From assembly GCA_903870145.1 (NCBI GenBank), contig CAIQBO010000030.1, forward strand, positions 87,897 to 151,896: a stretch of DNA of 64,000 bases, given 5' to 3'. Shown here in pieces: positions 26,429-35,693 of the stretch. The position numbers and the translations under genes were made by a program. Each line of letters starts with the position of its first letter. The first letter of the stretch is position 1. The stretch comes from an uncultured Burkholderiales bacterium (lineage in GTDB: Bacteria > Pseudomonadota > Gammaproteobacteria > Burkholderiales > Burkholderiaceae_C). The notes under the pieces were generated by a model. The model worked only from the letters and a program-made list of their open reading frames with translations. It was not told the origin of the DNA and searched no databases.

Positions 26429-29400
26429 CCAGCGCCCCCTTGGAACACCGCTTGCCGGGCCAGTTCACCATACATTCGTTCGGCCAGTGATGAGAAGTTT
26501 TGCACTGCCTCGCCCTGAACCAGCAGGTCCTCAAAATTATCAAAGGATCGCTGCACATAAGCCGAGCGCTCCCAATCGCCAAATTTTTGAAAGCCCCCGC
26601 GGAATGCGGCCTCTGCCTTTTCCATCGCTTTTTCACAGTCAGCCGATGAACCGTTGGTCGCTGCAGATGGCTTGGCCATCGCTTGCGAAAATGCCAAGCC
26701 AGCCAGTGATGTCATGGGTAAAATATTTTGCCAAGCTTGCGCGTACAAGGCCAACCAATCTTCCAGTAATGTGGTGGCCAATGCCTTGTCAAGCGGGGGC
26801 AGCATGGCCACGCCGTCCACACCCACCAAGGCGGAGGTGACGCTCCAACCCGCCGAACTGAGCAAAACATGCGTACTCCACAGGGGCAGCAAAACATCCA
26901 AGCGCGCTTGCTTTTCGGCTTGCTTGCCCCGAGCAATGGCGCCAGGCCGCAAGTACATGAGCAAGCAAGCTTGAGGGCCTTTGCGCAAGCCGGTCACATC
27001 GCCTTCGATTTGCACCGGGCCCCATGGCATAGCCAGCATCACATGCACCGTCTGAGGCCCCAGCGTTTCCGGAAAATCATGCGCCACGCCAGCGGCACGC
27101 TCGCGCACGCGCTGTGCATTGCTGATCAACGTTTTTTCTGCTTGTTGACCCCAAGCGCCCATTGGCAATTGCCCCGATAAAACCATTTCCTGATGGGCCT
27201 GAGACAACTCTGGCGCCTGCAGCAAGCCTTGTCCGAGTTGGTGCTTGACCAGCCCATTGATTTCGAATGCTTCGTCATCTTGCAAGGCATCTTCGGGGCC
27301 TTGCAAGTGCACTTGCAAACGACTGCGCCAATAGACCTCCACCGGCTGCCTCAAAAGGCGAGTGCACTCGTTCAATGTCCACTGTGGGGACTGCCACATG
27401 ACAGGCGTCTTCTCGCGCTCTAGGCTGACCGGTGCTTGCAGTGCCTTCTGCCAATCTGTGGCATAGGTGAAAAATTCACTGTCAGGCTCAAAGTAACGCG
27501 CCGAAAAAGCTTGCAAGGGTTGCAGTGGGGCCTGTGTTTCAGGCGCAAATCGGGCGTTCAAAAAATCAAGCAGTTGCGCCAACAAAACAGAGGGGGGCAT
27601 TTTTTGATTATCAGTGGCTCGCCTTCCTTGCCAGCTGAAGTAAATTTTTTCTCGCGCAGACAAAATAGCTTCTAAAAATAAATACCGGTCGTCTTCTCGC
27701 CGCGAACGATCGCCCGCACGCCAGTGCTCGGCCATCAGATCGAAATCGCGCGGAGGACTTTGCCGCGGGTATGCCCCATCGTTCATGCCCAGCAAGCAAA
27801 TGCATTTGAACGGAATAGACCGCATCGGCATCAGGCTTGCAAATTGCACACCGCCGCCAAAAAAACGTTGGTGCAAGCCGCCGCCCTCAACACCAGAAAG
27901 CCAATTTTCACGCACCACGGTCAGGGCGATAGGCTCGATCAAACGGGCCTGCTCGCACAACGATTGCCATTGCGACAATTCACGTTTCAATAAAAGCAGC
28001 AATCGCTCATCGGACTCGTCTTCAGCGTCAAAAAATTGGTCTAGCAAATCGGTCAATATTTGCCCCCAGCGCGCTGGTGTTTGGGGCTGAGACAAGCTTT
28101 GCATCGCTGCACTCAAGGCTTGCACCCAAACTGCCAAACGCCCCACTTTCTGAGCGCTCAGGCCACTGACTTGGGGCAAAGGTGCAACGCCTTGCCAAGG
28201 CGCACCGCCGCCCACGGCGTAACCCAGCAAAAGGCGCTGCAAACCAAAAATCCATGAATTTTGATCGGCCTTGTCCAAGCCCTCTGGCACACCCCATGCT
28301 TGGCGGTGGGTCAGATTCAAACCCCAACGCACTCCGGCATCCTGCAACCAATGCAACAACACTCTCACTTCGCGCTCGTCGAGCTCAAAGCGCTTTCGAA
28401 TCGAAGCGACTTCCAACAAACTCAAGCCTTCAGCCAGGGTGACGCGTGATTGCGGCAAGGACAGGAGCAATTCGAGCGCCAACACCATGGGCGATTGACG
28501 CGGCGTGGTGTCAGCCACTGAAAATGGAATGTGGCGCGGGTGATTCACCGGGAATCTTCCAAACACCGCTTCAACGCTGGCTGAAAATTCTGCCATATCG
28601 GGCACCATGACCATCACATCACTGGGCTTCCAATCTTTGTGCTGATCAAACCATTGCCACAAATGGTCGTGCAAAATTTCAAGCTCTCGCTGGACCGAAT
28701 GGGATTGCACCCATTGCACCGAACCATCATCGGCCACATCTTCAGGCGTTTCGGGCAATACTTTCAAATCCAAAATGTCAGACTGAATGCACTGTAAACG
28801 TGTGCCTGCAAATTCAGGCTTGGGTTGACTGAAAATTTCTTGTTTGGTCATCACCGCGATGGCGTCAGCAGGTTGATCAAAATTTTCTAAGACCTGCAAA
28901 TAGTCTCGCCCTTGCTGACCCCAAGAAGCCAGCAGTGGGTGCGCCAAGGCTTGCAGGTCCATGTCGCGTCCCCAATAGTGCTGGCATGGGTTTTGGACCA
29001 TCATCAACACTTGGCACCAGCGCCCCAATGCAGACAAGGCTTGCACCGCTTGAAAGGGCATGCTGGAGATTCCAAAGACAACGATGCGGGGGGGCAATCC
29101 TTGCGGCGTCCAGGCCTGTCGATCGCTAGCGCAGTGCATGAACTGCGCGTGCACCGCCGAGCGCGAGGCACCGACTGAGCTGGGTGCCAAGTCCGTTGGC
29201 AAGGATGTCAGCGCTGAGTCTTGCGCCACATCGACTTGCAAGGCTTGCCACAGCGCGGCCTGCCACTGCTGCTTCGCCGGCAAAGGCTGCGGCATACCAG
29301 CAGATTGGCGCAAAACGCAATTGCCTTGGGCCCAATCGTCCAGCCAATCTGCACGGTAACTCTGATAGCCGTCAAAGACATCGGCAACTTGCTGCGCCAA

Positions 29401-29808
29401 TTGGTAACGCTTGCGAGCTTCTGGGTCGTGCGCCATGTAGTTTAGCAAGGGGCTGACCGCATGCTGCTGCGCAAACAAAGGCAGCAAGCGCCACAACCGC
29501 CAAACCAGAGCTTTTTTGTCAAAGGGCATGGCCACCGGCACCGCTGCAGCCCCCAAGACCTGGCGGTACATGCGCCACAAAAAACTGGACGGCAATTCCA
29601 TGCTGGTGGCCGCGCAAATGCCCAAGGCTGCGTCATCGGCCAATGCCATTTCAAGCCAATGCTTCATGCCATTGCTTTGCACCAAGATGGTTTCTGGCTG
29701 CAGTGGGCCTAAGGGGTATTTTTGAATGAACCCGACCGTCAGATCGCGTAAATCTTCAAGGCGATTGCCATGGAACACCATGAAACCGGGCTTGAAATTG
29801 GAGGACAT
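26425..29808 (-). CDS. recC: exodeoxyribonuclease V subunit gamma RecC
   Basis: 1127 aa, the usual RecC size. The N-terminus FMVFHGNRLEDLRDLTVGF, the segment GLPPRIVVFGISSMP, and NDGAYPRQSPPRDFDLM are characteristic. RecC is a helicase-like subunit without ATPase motifs that splits the strands and recognises Chi. First gene of the recC-recB-recD unit. The 52 bases upstream, between it and the hybrid kinase stop, must hold any own promoter; nothing convincing is visible there. Confidence 0.96.
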   Translation of the reverse strand: MSSNFKPGFMVFHGNRLEDLRDLTVGFIQKYPLGPLQPETILVQSNGMKHWLEMALADDAALGICAATSMELPSSFLWRMYRQVLGAAAVPVAMPFDKKALVWRLWRLLPLFAQQHAVSPLLNYMAHDPEARKRYQLAQQVADVFDGYQSYRADWLDDWAQGNCVLRQSAGMPQPLPAKQQWQAALWQALQVDVAQDSALTSLPTDLAPSSVGASRSAVHAQFMHCASDRQAWTPQGLPPRIVVFGISSMPFQAVQALSALGRWCQVLMMVQNPCQHYWGRDMDLQALAHPLLASWGQQGRDYLQVLENFDQPADAIAVMTKQEIFSQPKPEFAGTRLQCIQSDILDLKVLPETPEDVADDGSVQWVQSHSVQRELEILHDHLWQWFDQHKDWKPSDVMVMVPDMAEFSASVEAVFGRFPVNHPRHIPFSVADTTPRQSPMVLALELLLSLPQSRVTLAEGLSLLEVASIRKRFELDEREVRVLLHWLQDAGVRWGLNLTHRQAWGVPEGLDKADQNSWIFGLQRLLLGYAVGGGAPWQGVAPLPQVSGLSAQKVGRLAVWVQALSAAMQSLSQPQTPARWGQILTDLLDQFFDAEDESDERLLLLLKRELSQWQSLCEQARLIEPIALTVVRENWLSGVEGGGLHQRFFGGGVQFASLMPMRSIPFKCICLLGMNDGAYPRQSPPRDFDLMAEHWRAGDRSRREDDRYLFLEAILSAREKIYFSWQGRRATDNQKMPPSVLLAQLLDFLNARFAPETQAPLQPLQAFSARYFEPDSEFFTYATDWQKALQAPVSLEREKTPVMWQSPQWTLNECTRLLRQPVEVYWRSRLQVHLQGPEDALQDDEAFEINGLVKHQLGQGLLQAPELSQAHQEMVLSGQLPMGAWGQQAEKTLISNAQRVRERAAGVAHDFPETLGPQTVHVMLAMPWGPVQIEGDVTGLRKGPQACLLMYLRPGAIARGKQAEKQARLDVLLPLWSTHVLLSSAGWSVTSALVGVDGVAMLPPLDKALATTLLEDWLALYAQAWQNILPMTSLAGLAFSQAMAKPSAATNGSSADCEKAMEKAEAAFRGGFQKFGDWERSAYVQRSFDNFEDLLVQGEAVQNFSSLAERMYGELARQAVFQGGAG

Positions 29809-29860
29809 AAAAAAAAACGAAGGGGTGGAATGATCAGCAGAAGCTCGATTATTGACTGGG

Positions 29861-32515
29861 TTAAAGGACTGTGCCCTTTTGAACTTTTAAAAAAACCTCC
29901 AAGACCCTTTGAAACTCAGCGAATGAGACCGGCTTGACCAAGAAATCCTGCATCCCAGCTGCTTGGGCTTGCTGACGGTCTTCATCTAGGACATGAGCCG
30001 TCATGGCCACAATCGGCGTGGGCTTGCGAGCTTGCGCCAATTCAAAGCGGCGAATTTCACGGGTGGCGGTCAACCCGTCCATCCCGGGCATTTGCAAATC
30101 CATCAAAATCAAATCGTACTTTTGGCGCTTGACCTGCTCAAGCGCAACGAGTCCGTCTGAGGCAATGTCCACCTTGCAACCGAATTTTTGCAATGTCCAC
30201 TTTGCCAGTTGCTGGTTCATGGGCGTGTCCTCGACAACCAACAGATGGCCGTCAAACAAAGTCCAAGTAGGCTCAGGCACAGACATCTGAATGGGCTTGA
30301 AATGAACACCTTCAGCAAGCTCCAGCAAAGTGGCTCGAAGCTCCTGCGCCGTCACTGACTTGTACAAAGTCAAAATACGCAGCCCCAGACTTCGCACCAT
30401 CTCACAACTCTTTTGAGCCTGCGGGTTCAATCCAAAGTCCGACAAAACTAACCACGACAAATGCAGCCACCGAGCAGGTTCCTGCGCACGCAAATACGCC
30501 AAATCCAAACTGGCCAACATGTCTTGGTCAACGATCCAGATGCTTTGCCCCGGTGTTTTTTTATTCAGCCAGGCTTTCATGCAATTGAGGAAAGCCTCTT
30601 TGCTTTGCAGCACCATGGGTTGAATTCTCATCATCTTCAAAAGGTCAAGCATGATGTCACGCGCAAATGGATTGGCATCAATCAGGACGATGTCCAGCAA
30701 AACGCCATCTTGCATCAGCGGGAATTTCATGATCTTGAGTTCATCCACGGCCAGCTCAAACTCATCCTCCTTGGGCGTTGCAAAAGTGGTGGTAAAAATA
30801 AACGTGCTGCCACCTTCTGGGTGAGCTTTGGCGTGAATTTCTCCTTGCATCAACGTGACCAAGTTTTTGGCAATGGACAAACCTAAACCGCTGCCACCAA
30901 ATTTTCGATTGGACGCTGCATCAGCTTGCACAAAGGGAGTGAAAATATGCGTGAGCATGTCCGGTGCAATGCCAATGCCGGTGTCACTGACATCGAACTC
31001 GCAGCATATTTTTTCAGCATCCAGGAACTTTAATTGCACCGTGAGTTTGACCCAGCCATGTGCGCTAAATTTGATCGCATTGCCCAATAAATTTTGTAGC
31101 ACCTGACCCAGCCGCAAAGGATCTCCAACCACTCTCAGGGGCAGCTCCGGACTGAGTGCCAAATAAAGACCAATGTTTTTTTGCTCCGCCTGCAAAGCAA
31201 AACCTTTCAAAATTTGCTGGCACAGCGTGTGCAATTCAAAGGGCACAGCTTCCAAGGACAACCGGTCTGCTCCCAGTCGTGTGAAATCCAAAATATCGTC
31301 GATCAAACGCAACAAACTTTGCGAGGCAGATCGGGCCATTTCCAAATATTCACGCTGATCAGGTTGAAGCTGGCTGCTCAAGGCCAACTCTGTCATGCCC
31401 ACCATGATGTTGATGGGCGTTCGAATTTCATGGCTCATCTGCGCCAAAAATGAGGACTTGGCTTGGGTTGCAGCCTCTGCCTCTTGCTTGGCCTTCGCCA
31501 AGGCCATGCGATCAAGCTCTCGGCGACGCCAGACCAAGCCAATTTGCCGTGTAGACCAAACAGCCAAGCCCAACATCGCCAAAACCACACCTAAAATGAT
31601 TTTTGAATCGCTCCACCATTGCCCCAGTGCGCGGTCTTCGGACAGCGCCACAGCAATGCCAATTGGCAAGCCAGCGCGGCTTTGAAAGTGCACTTCAAAT
31701 CGGTTCTTTGGTTGGCTGCCCTGCTTGACATCAGTCTCGTTTTGACTGATTTTGTACGAGCCCACTGTTTGATTTTTCAAGATGCTTTGAAGGGCTGGCA
31801 TGTCTTTGTCGACGCTGTCAGCCGGGAACCAGCGGGGAGAACTGCTCACCAAAATTTGACCTGCTGCATTGAAGATGTACAGCGCATCCATTTGGGCATT
31901 GATCGATGGCAAAAAATCAGCTAAAAGTGCCTGTGAATCTATCAAAGCAAGCCATTGCACCGACGTGTTGGCGCTCAAAGGCAGGCGCTTGGCCAAGGCC
32001 AAAGATGCCTTCGGTTCAGACCCTTGGCGCCCCATCCTGTGGAGCATTTGAACCTCCGTGCGCCACCAACCGATCGACAAGGCAGCATCTGCATCTGGCA
32101 AAAACTGCAGCGCCTGCCAATCCAATTGCACGCCAACCATGGCCTGATCCGAGCTGGCCAGAACCTGACCGGTTTGCGAGACCACCGAGAGGGATTGCAC
32201 CAAATTTGATTTTTCAACGATCCCTGCCAAGGTGGCTTGACCCGGCAAACCGGGCTGCACCAGCTGATGCACCATCGTCATGGTGCTGCTTGCAGCGTCT
32301 ATTTGGCGACTGACATGGTTGAAAAAAATACCAGTCAGCAAATTGGCTTGCAAGCGCTCTTGCTTGAGCGAGGCTTGCCGGTCTTGCCATAAATCGACCA
32401 CGACAAACGACAAGATCGCCAGAGCAATCAGTGCCACCAAGCCCTTGACCCAACGACTTTCTTGCAAGGACTGGCGTGGTAACGCTGTTTGTGAATGGTT
32501 GAAAAAATTGTTCAC
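29861..32515 (-). CDS. membrane hybrid histidine kinase with C-terminal receiver
   Basis: 884 aa. TM1 (about 24-41) and TM2 (about 305-322) flank a periplasmic sensor of about 260 residues with a Cache-like pattern (LYIFNAAGQILVSS). HisKA carries His362 in MSHEIRTPINIMVGM. The ATPase has N, G1 (DTGIGIAPDML) and G2 (GGSGLGLSIAKN) boxes. A degenerate receiver-like segment (about 600-740, starting IVLIDANPFARDIM) precedes a full receiver with phospho-acceptor Asp806 (MDLQMPGMDG) and Lys in VKPVS. No partner regulator or Hpt protein is adjacent, so output must pass to an unlinked phosphotransfer protein. Ligand unknown. Confidence 0.92.
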   Translation of the reverse strand: MNNFFNHSQTALPRQSLQESRWVKGLVALIALAILSFVVVDLWQDRQASLKQERLQANLLTGIFFNHVSRQIDAASSTMTMVHQLVQPGLPGQATLAGIVEKSNLVQSLSVVSQTGQVLASSDQAMVGVQLDWQALQFLPDADAALSIGWWRTEVQMLHRMGRQGSEPKASLALAKRLPLSANTSVQWLALIDSQALLADFLPSINAQMDALYIFNAAGQILVSSSPRWFPADSVDKDMPALQSILKNQTVGSYKISQNETDVKQGSQPKNRFEVHFQSRAGLPIGIAVALSEDRALGQWWSDSKIILGVVLAMLGLAVWSTRQIGLVWRRRELDRMALAKAKQEAEAATQAKSSFLAQMSHEIRTPINIMVGMTELALSSQLQPDQREYLEMARSASQSLLRLIDDILDFTRLGADRLSLEAVPFELHTLCQQILKGFALQAEQKNIGLYLALSPELPLRVVGDPLRLGQVLQNLLGNAIKFSAHGWVKLTVQLKFLDAEKICCEFDVSDTGIGIAPDMLTHIFTPFVQADAASNRKFGGSGLGLSIAKNLVTLMQGEIHAKAHPEGGSTFIFTTTFATPKEDEFELAVDELKIMKFPLMQDGVLLDIVLIDANPFARDIMLDLLKMMRIQPMVLQSKEAFLNCMKAWLNKKTPGQSIWIVDQDMLASLDLAYLRAQEPARWLHLSWLVLSDFGLNPQAQKSCEMVRSLGLRILTLYKSVTAQELRATLLELAEGVHFKPIQMSVPEPTWTLFDGHLLVVEDTPMNQQLAKWTLQKFGCKVDIASDGLVALEQVKRQKYDLILMDLQMPGMDGLTATREIRRFELAQARKPTPIVAMTAHVLDEDRQQAQAAGMQDFLVKPVSFAEFQRVLEVFLKVQKGTVL

Positions 32516-32572
32516 TTCAAGTCAGGCCTGACATAATTCTTTTGACTTCATTTTTTTCTCAGATTGAATTTA

Positions 32573-32581
32573 TGCGATAAT
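32573..32581 (+). promoter_or_regulatory. extended -10 promoter candidate for the helicase gene
   Basis: TGCGATAAT matches an extended -10 element (TGn followed by GATAAT). A plausible -35 is poor, as often seen with extended -10 promoters. Transcription from about 32588 would give a leader of about 165 bases. The distance from the divergent kinase start is about 60 bases. Confidence 0.5.
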
Positions 32582-32587
32582 AAACCC

Positions 32588-32753
32588 GTTGCCGCCACCA
32601 GTTGCCGCAACATCAGCACTCCTGCTGGGGCCTGACCCAGGCGACGCCTGTGGTTTTTATGCCCACCTGTGAATCCCATCGGACTTTGACTGGCGGCTGT
32701 CCTTCCAGACAGCCTGACAATCCGATGCCATGCGCCTGAACCGGCGCCTCATC
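32588..32753 (+). promoter_or_regulatory. structured 5' leader of the RhlE-type helicase gene
   Basis: Several strong hairpins are packed here. GGCTGTC (32695-32701) pairs with GACAGCC (32708-32714) around a 6-base loop and is enclosed by CATCGGA (32677-32683) and TCCGATG (32721-32727). Upstream, CTGGG (32625-32629) pairs with CCCAG (32636-32640), but the same CAG can instead join CAGGCG-A-CGCCTG (32638-32650), so the two are exclusive. A direct repeat GTTGCCGC occurs at 32588 and 32601. The nested hairpin ends 26 bases before the ATG. I infer a regulatory leader, perhaps sensing helicase level or cold; no known riboswitch fits. Confidence 0.55.
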
Positions 32754-34559
32754 ATGAAATTTGAAGAATTGAATTTGGCTGCGGCCATTCTCCAAGCTGT
32801 GCACGAGCAAGGCTACGAGACACCCACTCCCGTCCAGGCGCAAGCCATTCCTGTCGTTCTGGCCGGACAAGACCTCTTGGCTGGTGCCCAAACGGGCACT
32901 GGCAAAACAGCGGCCTTCACCTTGCCCATGTTGCACAAACTGAGCCAAAGTGAGCCCGGCAAAAACAAGTTTGGCGGCAAAGCCATTCGCGCTTTGGTGC
33001 TCACGCCCACACGCGAGTTGGCCGCGCAGGTCGAAGAAGCCGTGCGCGATTACGGCAAATACTTGGAATTGAACTCCACCGTCGTGTTTGGCGGTGTGGG
33101 AATGCGCCCTCAAGTTGACAAAGTCAAACGCGGCGTCGATATTTTGGTGGCCACCCCGGGTCGCCTGCTGGACCTGCATGGCCAGGGCTTGCTGGACCTG
33201 TCCACCATTGAAATTTTGGTGCTGGACGAAGCCGACCGCATGCTCGACATGGGCTTCATTCATGACGTGAAGAAAATTTTAGCCTTGGTGCCCAAGGACA
33301 AACAAAGTTTGCTGTTCTCCGCCACTTTCAGCGATGAAATTCGCGACTTGGCCGCCACACTGCTGAAGAACCCTCAAAGCATTCAGGTCACGCCCAACAA
33401 CACCACGGTGCAGCTGATTTCGCAAGTGATCCACCCTGTGGGTCGCGGCAAGAAAAAAGAAGTCTTGGTGCACATCATCAACCAGCACAATTGGAGCCAA
33501 GTGCTGATCTTTACGCGCACCAAGTTCGGCGCCAACAATGTGGCCGACTACTTGACCAAAAACGGCATCAAGTCGATGGCCTTGCACGGCAACAAATCTC
33601 AAACGGCTCGCACCCAAGCCTTGGCTGGCTTCAAGAGCGGCGACATTCGCGTCTTGGTTGCCACCGACATTGCCGCTCGCGGCATTGACATTGAAGACTT
33701 GCCGCATGTGGTGAACTTTGAAATCCCCAATGTGCCCGAAGACTATGTGCACCGCATTGGCCGCACCGGCCGTGCTGGCGCCAGCGGTGAAGCGGTCAGC
33801 TTGGTCTGCTTGGACGAAGAAGGTTTCATGATGGAAATCGAGCGTTTTACAAAGCAAGATATTCCAGTCCAAATTTTGGAAGGCTTTGGCCCTGAGGCTA
33901 GCGAAAGAGCCGAGCCTATCGCCATGGGTCGGCAAACTCTGTGGGGCGGTGCAGGCCGTCCTCCAAGCCGCGATGTGATGCAAGCTGCGGCCAAAGCAGC
34001 GCGCGGCGAAATGCTGCAACGCATTCGCGAAACCAAAGGCCCTCAAGGCGATCGCGGCAGCCGCCATGCCGGCGGCAATGGCCCGGGCCACGGCCCAGCG
34101 CGCGAAGGTGGCGGCCCCAGCCGTGCACGCAACGGTCCCCCGCCCTCACGTCGCGGTGGCCCTCAACCGGGTCCGCGCTCGTTTGATCGAAATTCAGATC
34201 GCCCGGCAGACCGCTATTCAGATCGGCCCAGCGAGCGCACCCATGATCGGTTCTCTGATCGCGCCGATGACCGCAGCCCACAAAGCGACGAATTACCGCG
34301 CCACATCGACCCCTTGATGACCAATCAGTTTGCACGACAAGGTGCGCCTCGGCGCAATGGACCCAGTGCTGGCGGTCAACCCGACCCAACGCGCACCAGC
34401 ATCGACAGTTTGTCCAACACCGGTGGACGCGGCGGCCCGCGGCGCAACCAAGGTGGCGGTGGCAAAGGCGGCGGAGGCGGCGGATATGGTGGCGGCACCG
34501 GTGGTGGCGGTGGTTATGGCGGCGGCGGTGGGGGCCGTGGACGCTCCTTCGGACGCTAA
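32754..34559 (+). CDS. rhlE: DEAD-box RNA helicase, RhlE-like, with long glycine-rich tail
   Basis: 601 aa. The two-domain core has the Q motif ([13 protein letters not shown]), Walker A AQTGTGKT (45-52), PTRELA, DEAD (158-161), SAT (LLFSATFS), [13 protein letters not shown] and HRIGRTGR. About 200 residues follow the core: a stretch with repeated D-R-x-S/D units (about 470-510) and a terminal block of almost only Gly with Tyr and Arg, ending GRGRSFGR. Such tails bind RNA and can drive phase separation. ATG 32754 is the start aligned to family members; an in-frame ATG eight codons earlier lies in the structured leader. Confidence 0.92.
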   Translation: MKFEELNLAAAILQAVHEQGYETPTPVQAQAIPVVLAGQDLLAGAQTGTGKTAAFTLPMLHKLSQSEPGKNKFGGKAIRALVLTPTRELAAQVEEAVRDYGKYLELNSTVVFGGVGMRPQVDKVKRGVDILVATPGRLLDLHGQGLLDLSTIEILVLDEADRMLDMGFIHDVKKILALVPKDKQSLLFSATFSDEIRDLAATLLKNPQSIQVTPNNTTVQLISQVIHPVGRGKKKEVLVHIINQHNWSQVLIFTRTKFGANNVADYLTKNGIKSMALHGNKSQTARTQALAGFKSGDIRVLVATDIAARGIDIEDLPHVVNFEIPNVPEDYVHRIGRTGRAGASGEAVSLVCLDEEGFMMEIERFTKQDIPVQILEGFGPEASERAEPIAMGRQTLWGGAGRPPSRDVMQAAAKAARGEMLQRIRETKGPQGDRGSRHAGGNGPGHGPAREGGGPSRARNGPPPSRRGGPQPGPRSFDRNSDRPADRYSDRPSERTHDRFSDRADDRSPQSDELPRHIDPLMTNQFARQGAPRRNGPSAGGQPDPTRTSIDSLSNTGGRGGPRRNQGGGGKGGGGGGYGGGTGGGGGYGGGGGGRGRSFGR

Positions 34560-34574
34560 AGCCACATTTCAAGC

Positions 34575-34605
34575 AGCGGGTCTCAGGCCTGAAGGCCCAC
34601 CCGCT
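34575..34605. terminator. hairpin between convergent helicase and cupin genes
   Basis: AGCGGGT (34575-34581) pairs with ACCCGCT (34599-34605), with an inner GGCC/GGCC pairing. No T-run follows on the plus strand. It lies in the 51-base gap between convergent stops and probably ends transcription from both sides. Confidence 0.5.
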
Positions 34606-34610
34606 GTACT

Positions 34611-34994
34611 TTAGTCTTTGAGGAACAAAGTCACCAGTGGCTCTGCGCCTACTTGACGACTCCAGTGGCCATGCACGGCAGGGTCAAAATCGGCACCGCT
34701 TGGCAATGTGTCGGCGGAGTAAAAATGCATTCCACTGCTGAAAATTTTGGAGCTGCCATCTTGCAATCCAATCTCCATTTGGCCTGCCAAAATAAACACC
34801 CATTGCGGCTTTCCAGTGCAGTGAAATTGACTGCGAAAGCCAACAGGGCTGGAACGCAGTTGGTAGCCCTCAGCGGCAAATATTTCTGACAATTGACTCT
34901 GCGCATTGCCTTGACTCAATGGCACATCTATCTCTTTGAACTTGGCCCGTCCATCGGTATCTGTAAAAAGAATAATTTTGTTGAAGTTTGTCAT
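34611..34994 (-). CDS. cupin-fold protein
   Basis: 127 aa with a single small beta-barrel. The conserved part runs FHCTGKPQWVFILAGQMEIGL and SGMHFYSADTLPSG, a cupin pattern, though the usual two-His-Glu metal set is only partly kept. The ATG overlaps the GntR regulator stop (ATGA). In this place it may bind or shape a sugar-acid ligand, but no enzyme activity can be assigned. Confidence 0.75.
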   Translation of the reverse strand: MTNFNKIILFTDTDGRAKFKEIDVPLSQGNAQSQLSEIFAAEGYQLRSSPVGFRSQFHCTGKPQWVFILAGQMEIGLQDGSSKIFSSGMHFYSADTLPSGADFDPAVHGHWSRQVGAEPLVTLFLKD

Positions 34995-35689
34995 TTTTGA
35001 GTGCTCAGAACATGTTCAATATCTTGGTGCGCGCCGTCTATCAACACCCGAATGGCTTTTTCAGCTTTGGCAGGGTTTTGCGCAATCACGGCGTCCAGCA
35101 CCGCGCGGTGCAATGGCAACGAGGCTCGCGGAGCATTTTGACGCGCAGTTGAAATTTCAAAACTGGTGCGCAGCAATGCATTCAAGGCCTTGCTCATGTG
35201 CGCCATCATTCGGTTGTGCGAGGCACGCAGCAAGCCGGCATGAAAGCGCAAATCGCTGGCCACATAGTCCCCACCATGATCAACGGCCTTGACCATGCCG
35301 GCATACGCATTTTCAATTTCCACAATGTCAGCGGGGGTGGCACGCTGCGCAGCCAAGCCAATAGCAGCCGGCTCTATCACCGCACGCAGCTCTTGCAAGT
35401 CTCGCAAAAATTCAGGCGTTAAGCCGCGGCGCGTCAGCCAAGCAATCACATCGGGGTCAAACCAATTCCACTGGTCTTCGGGCAACACGCGCGTGCCTAC
35501 TTTAGGCCCCGTGAAAATCAAGCCCTTTGCCGCCAAGGATTTAACGGCTTCTCGAATCACCGTTCGACTCACCCCCAGGGATTCACACAGCAAAGGCTCT
35601 GCAGGCAAACTCGCGCCCACGGCGTAACGCCCCGCGATGATCGCTTCTCCTAAAAAATCAACCGTGTTGCCGTGAACGTTTTTGATCAT
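34991..35689 (-). CDS. GntR-family regulator of the FadR/FCD subgroup
   Basis: 232 aa. The winged helix (about 10-72) contains SLPAEPLLCESLGVSRTVIREA, a classical GntR signature. The FCD effector domain has the metal/ligand residues in SDLRFHAGLLRASHN and LHRAVLDAV. This subgroup senses sugar acids and carboxylates (DgoR, UxuR and LldR are relatives), and binds short palindromes in divergent promoters; one such candidate lies at 36704-36713. It sits four bases after the dehydrogenase gene and probably represses the whole divergent cluster. Confidence 0.9.
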   Translation of the reverse strand: MIKNVHGNTVDFLGEAIIAGRYAVGASLPAEPLLCESLGVSRTVIREAVKSLAAKGLIFTGPKVGTRVLPEDQWNWFDPDVIAWLTRRGLTPEFLRDLQELRAVIEPAAIGLAAQRATPADIVEIENAYAGMVKAVDHGGDYVASDLRFHAGLLRASHNRMMAHMSKALNALLRTSFEISTARQNAPRASLPLHRAVLDAVIAQNPAKAEKAIRVLIDGAHQDIEHVLSTQK

Positions 35690-35693
35690 GCGA

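Noticed and set aside
33279..34091. 270-codon minus-strand frame inside the helicase gene
   Set aside because: The helicase has every motif in order; the reverse frame is rich in Ala and His without any domain.
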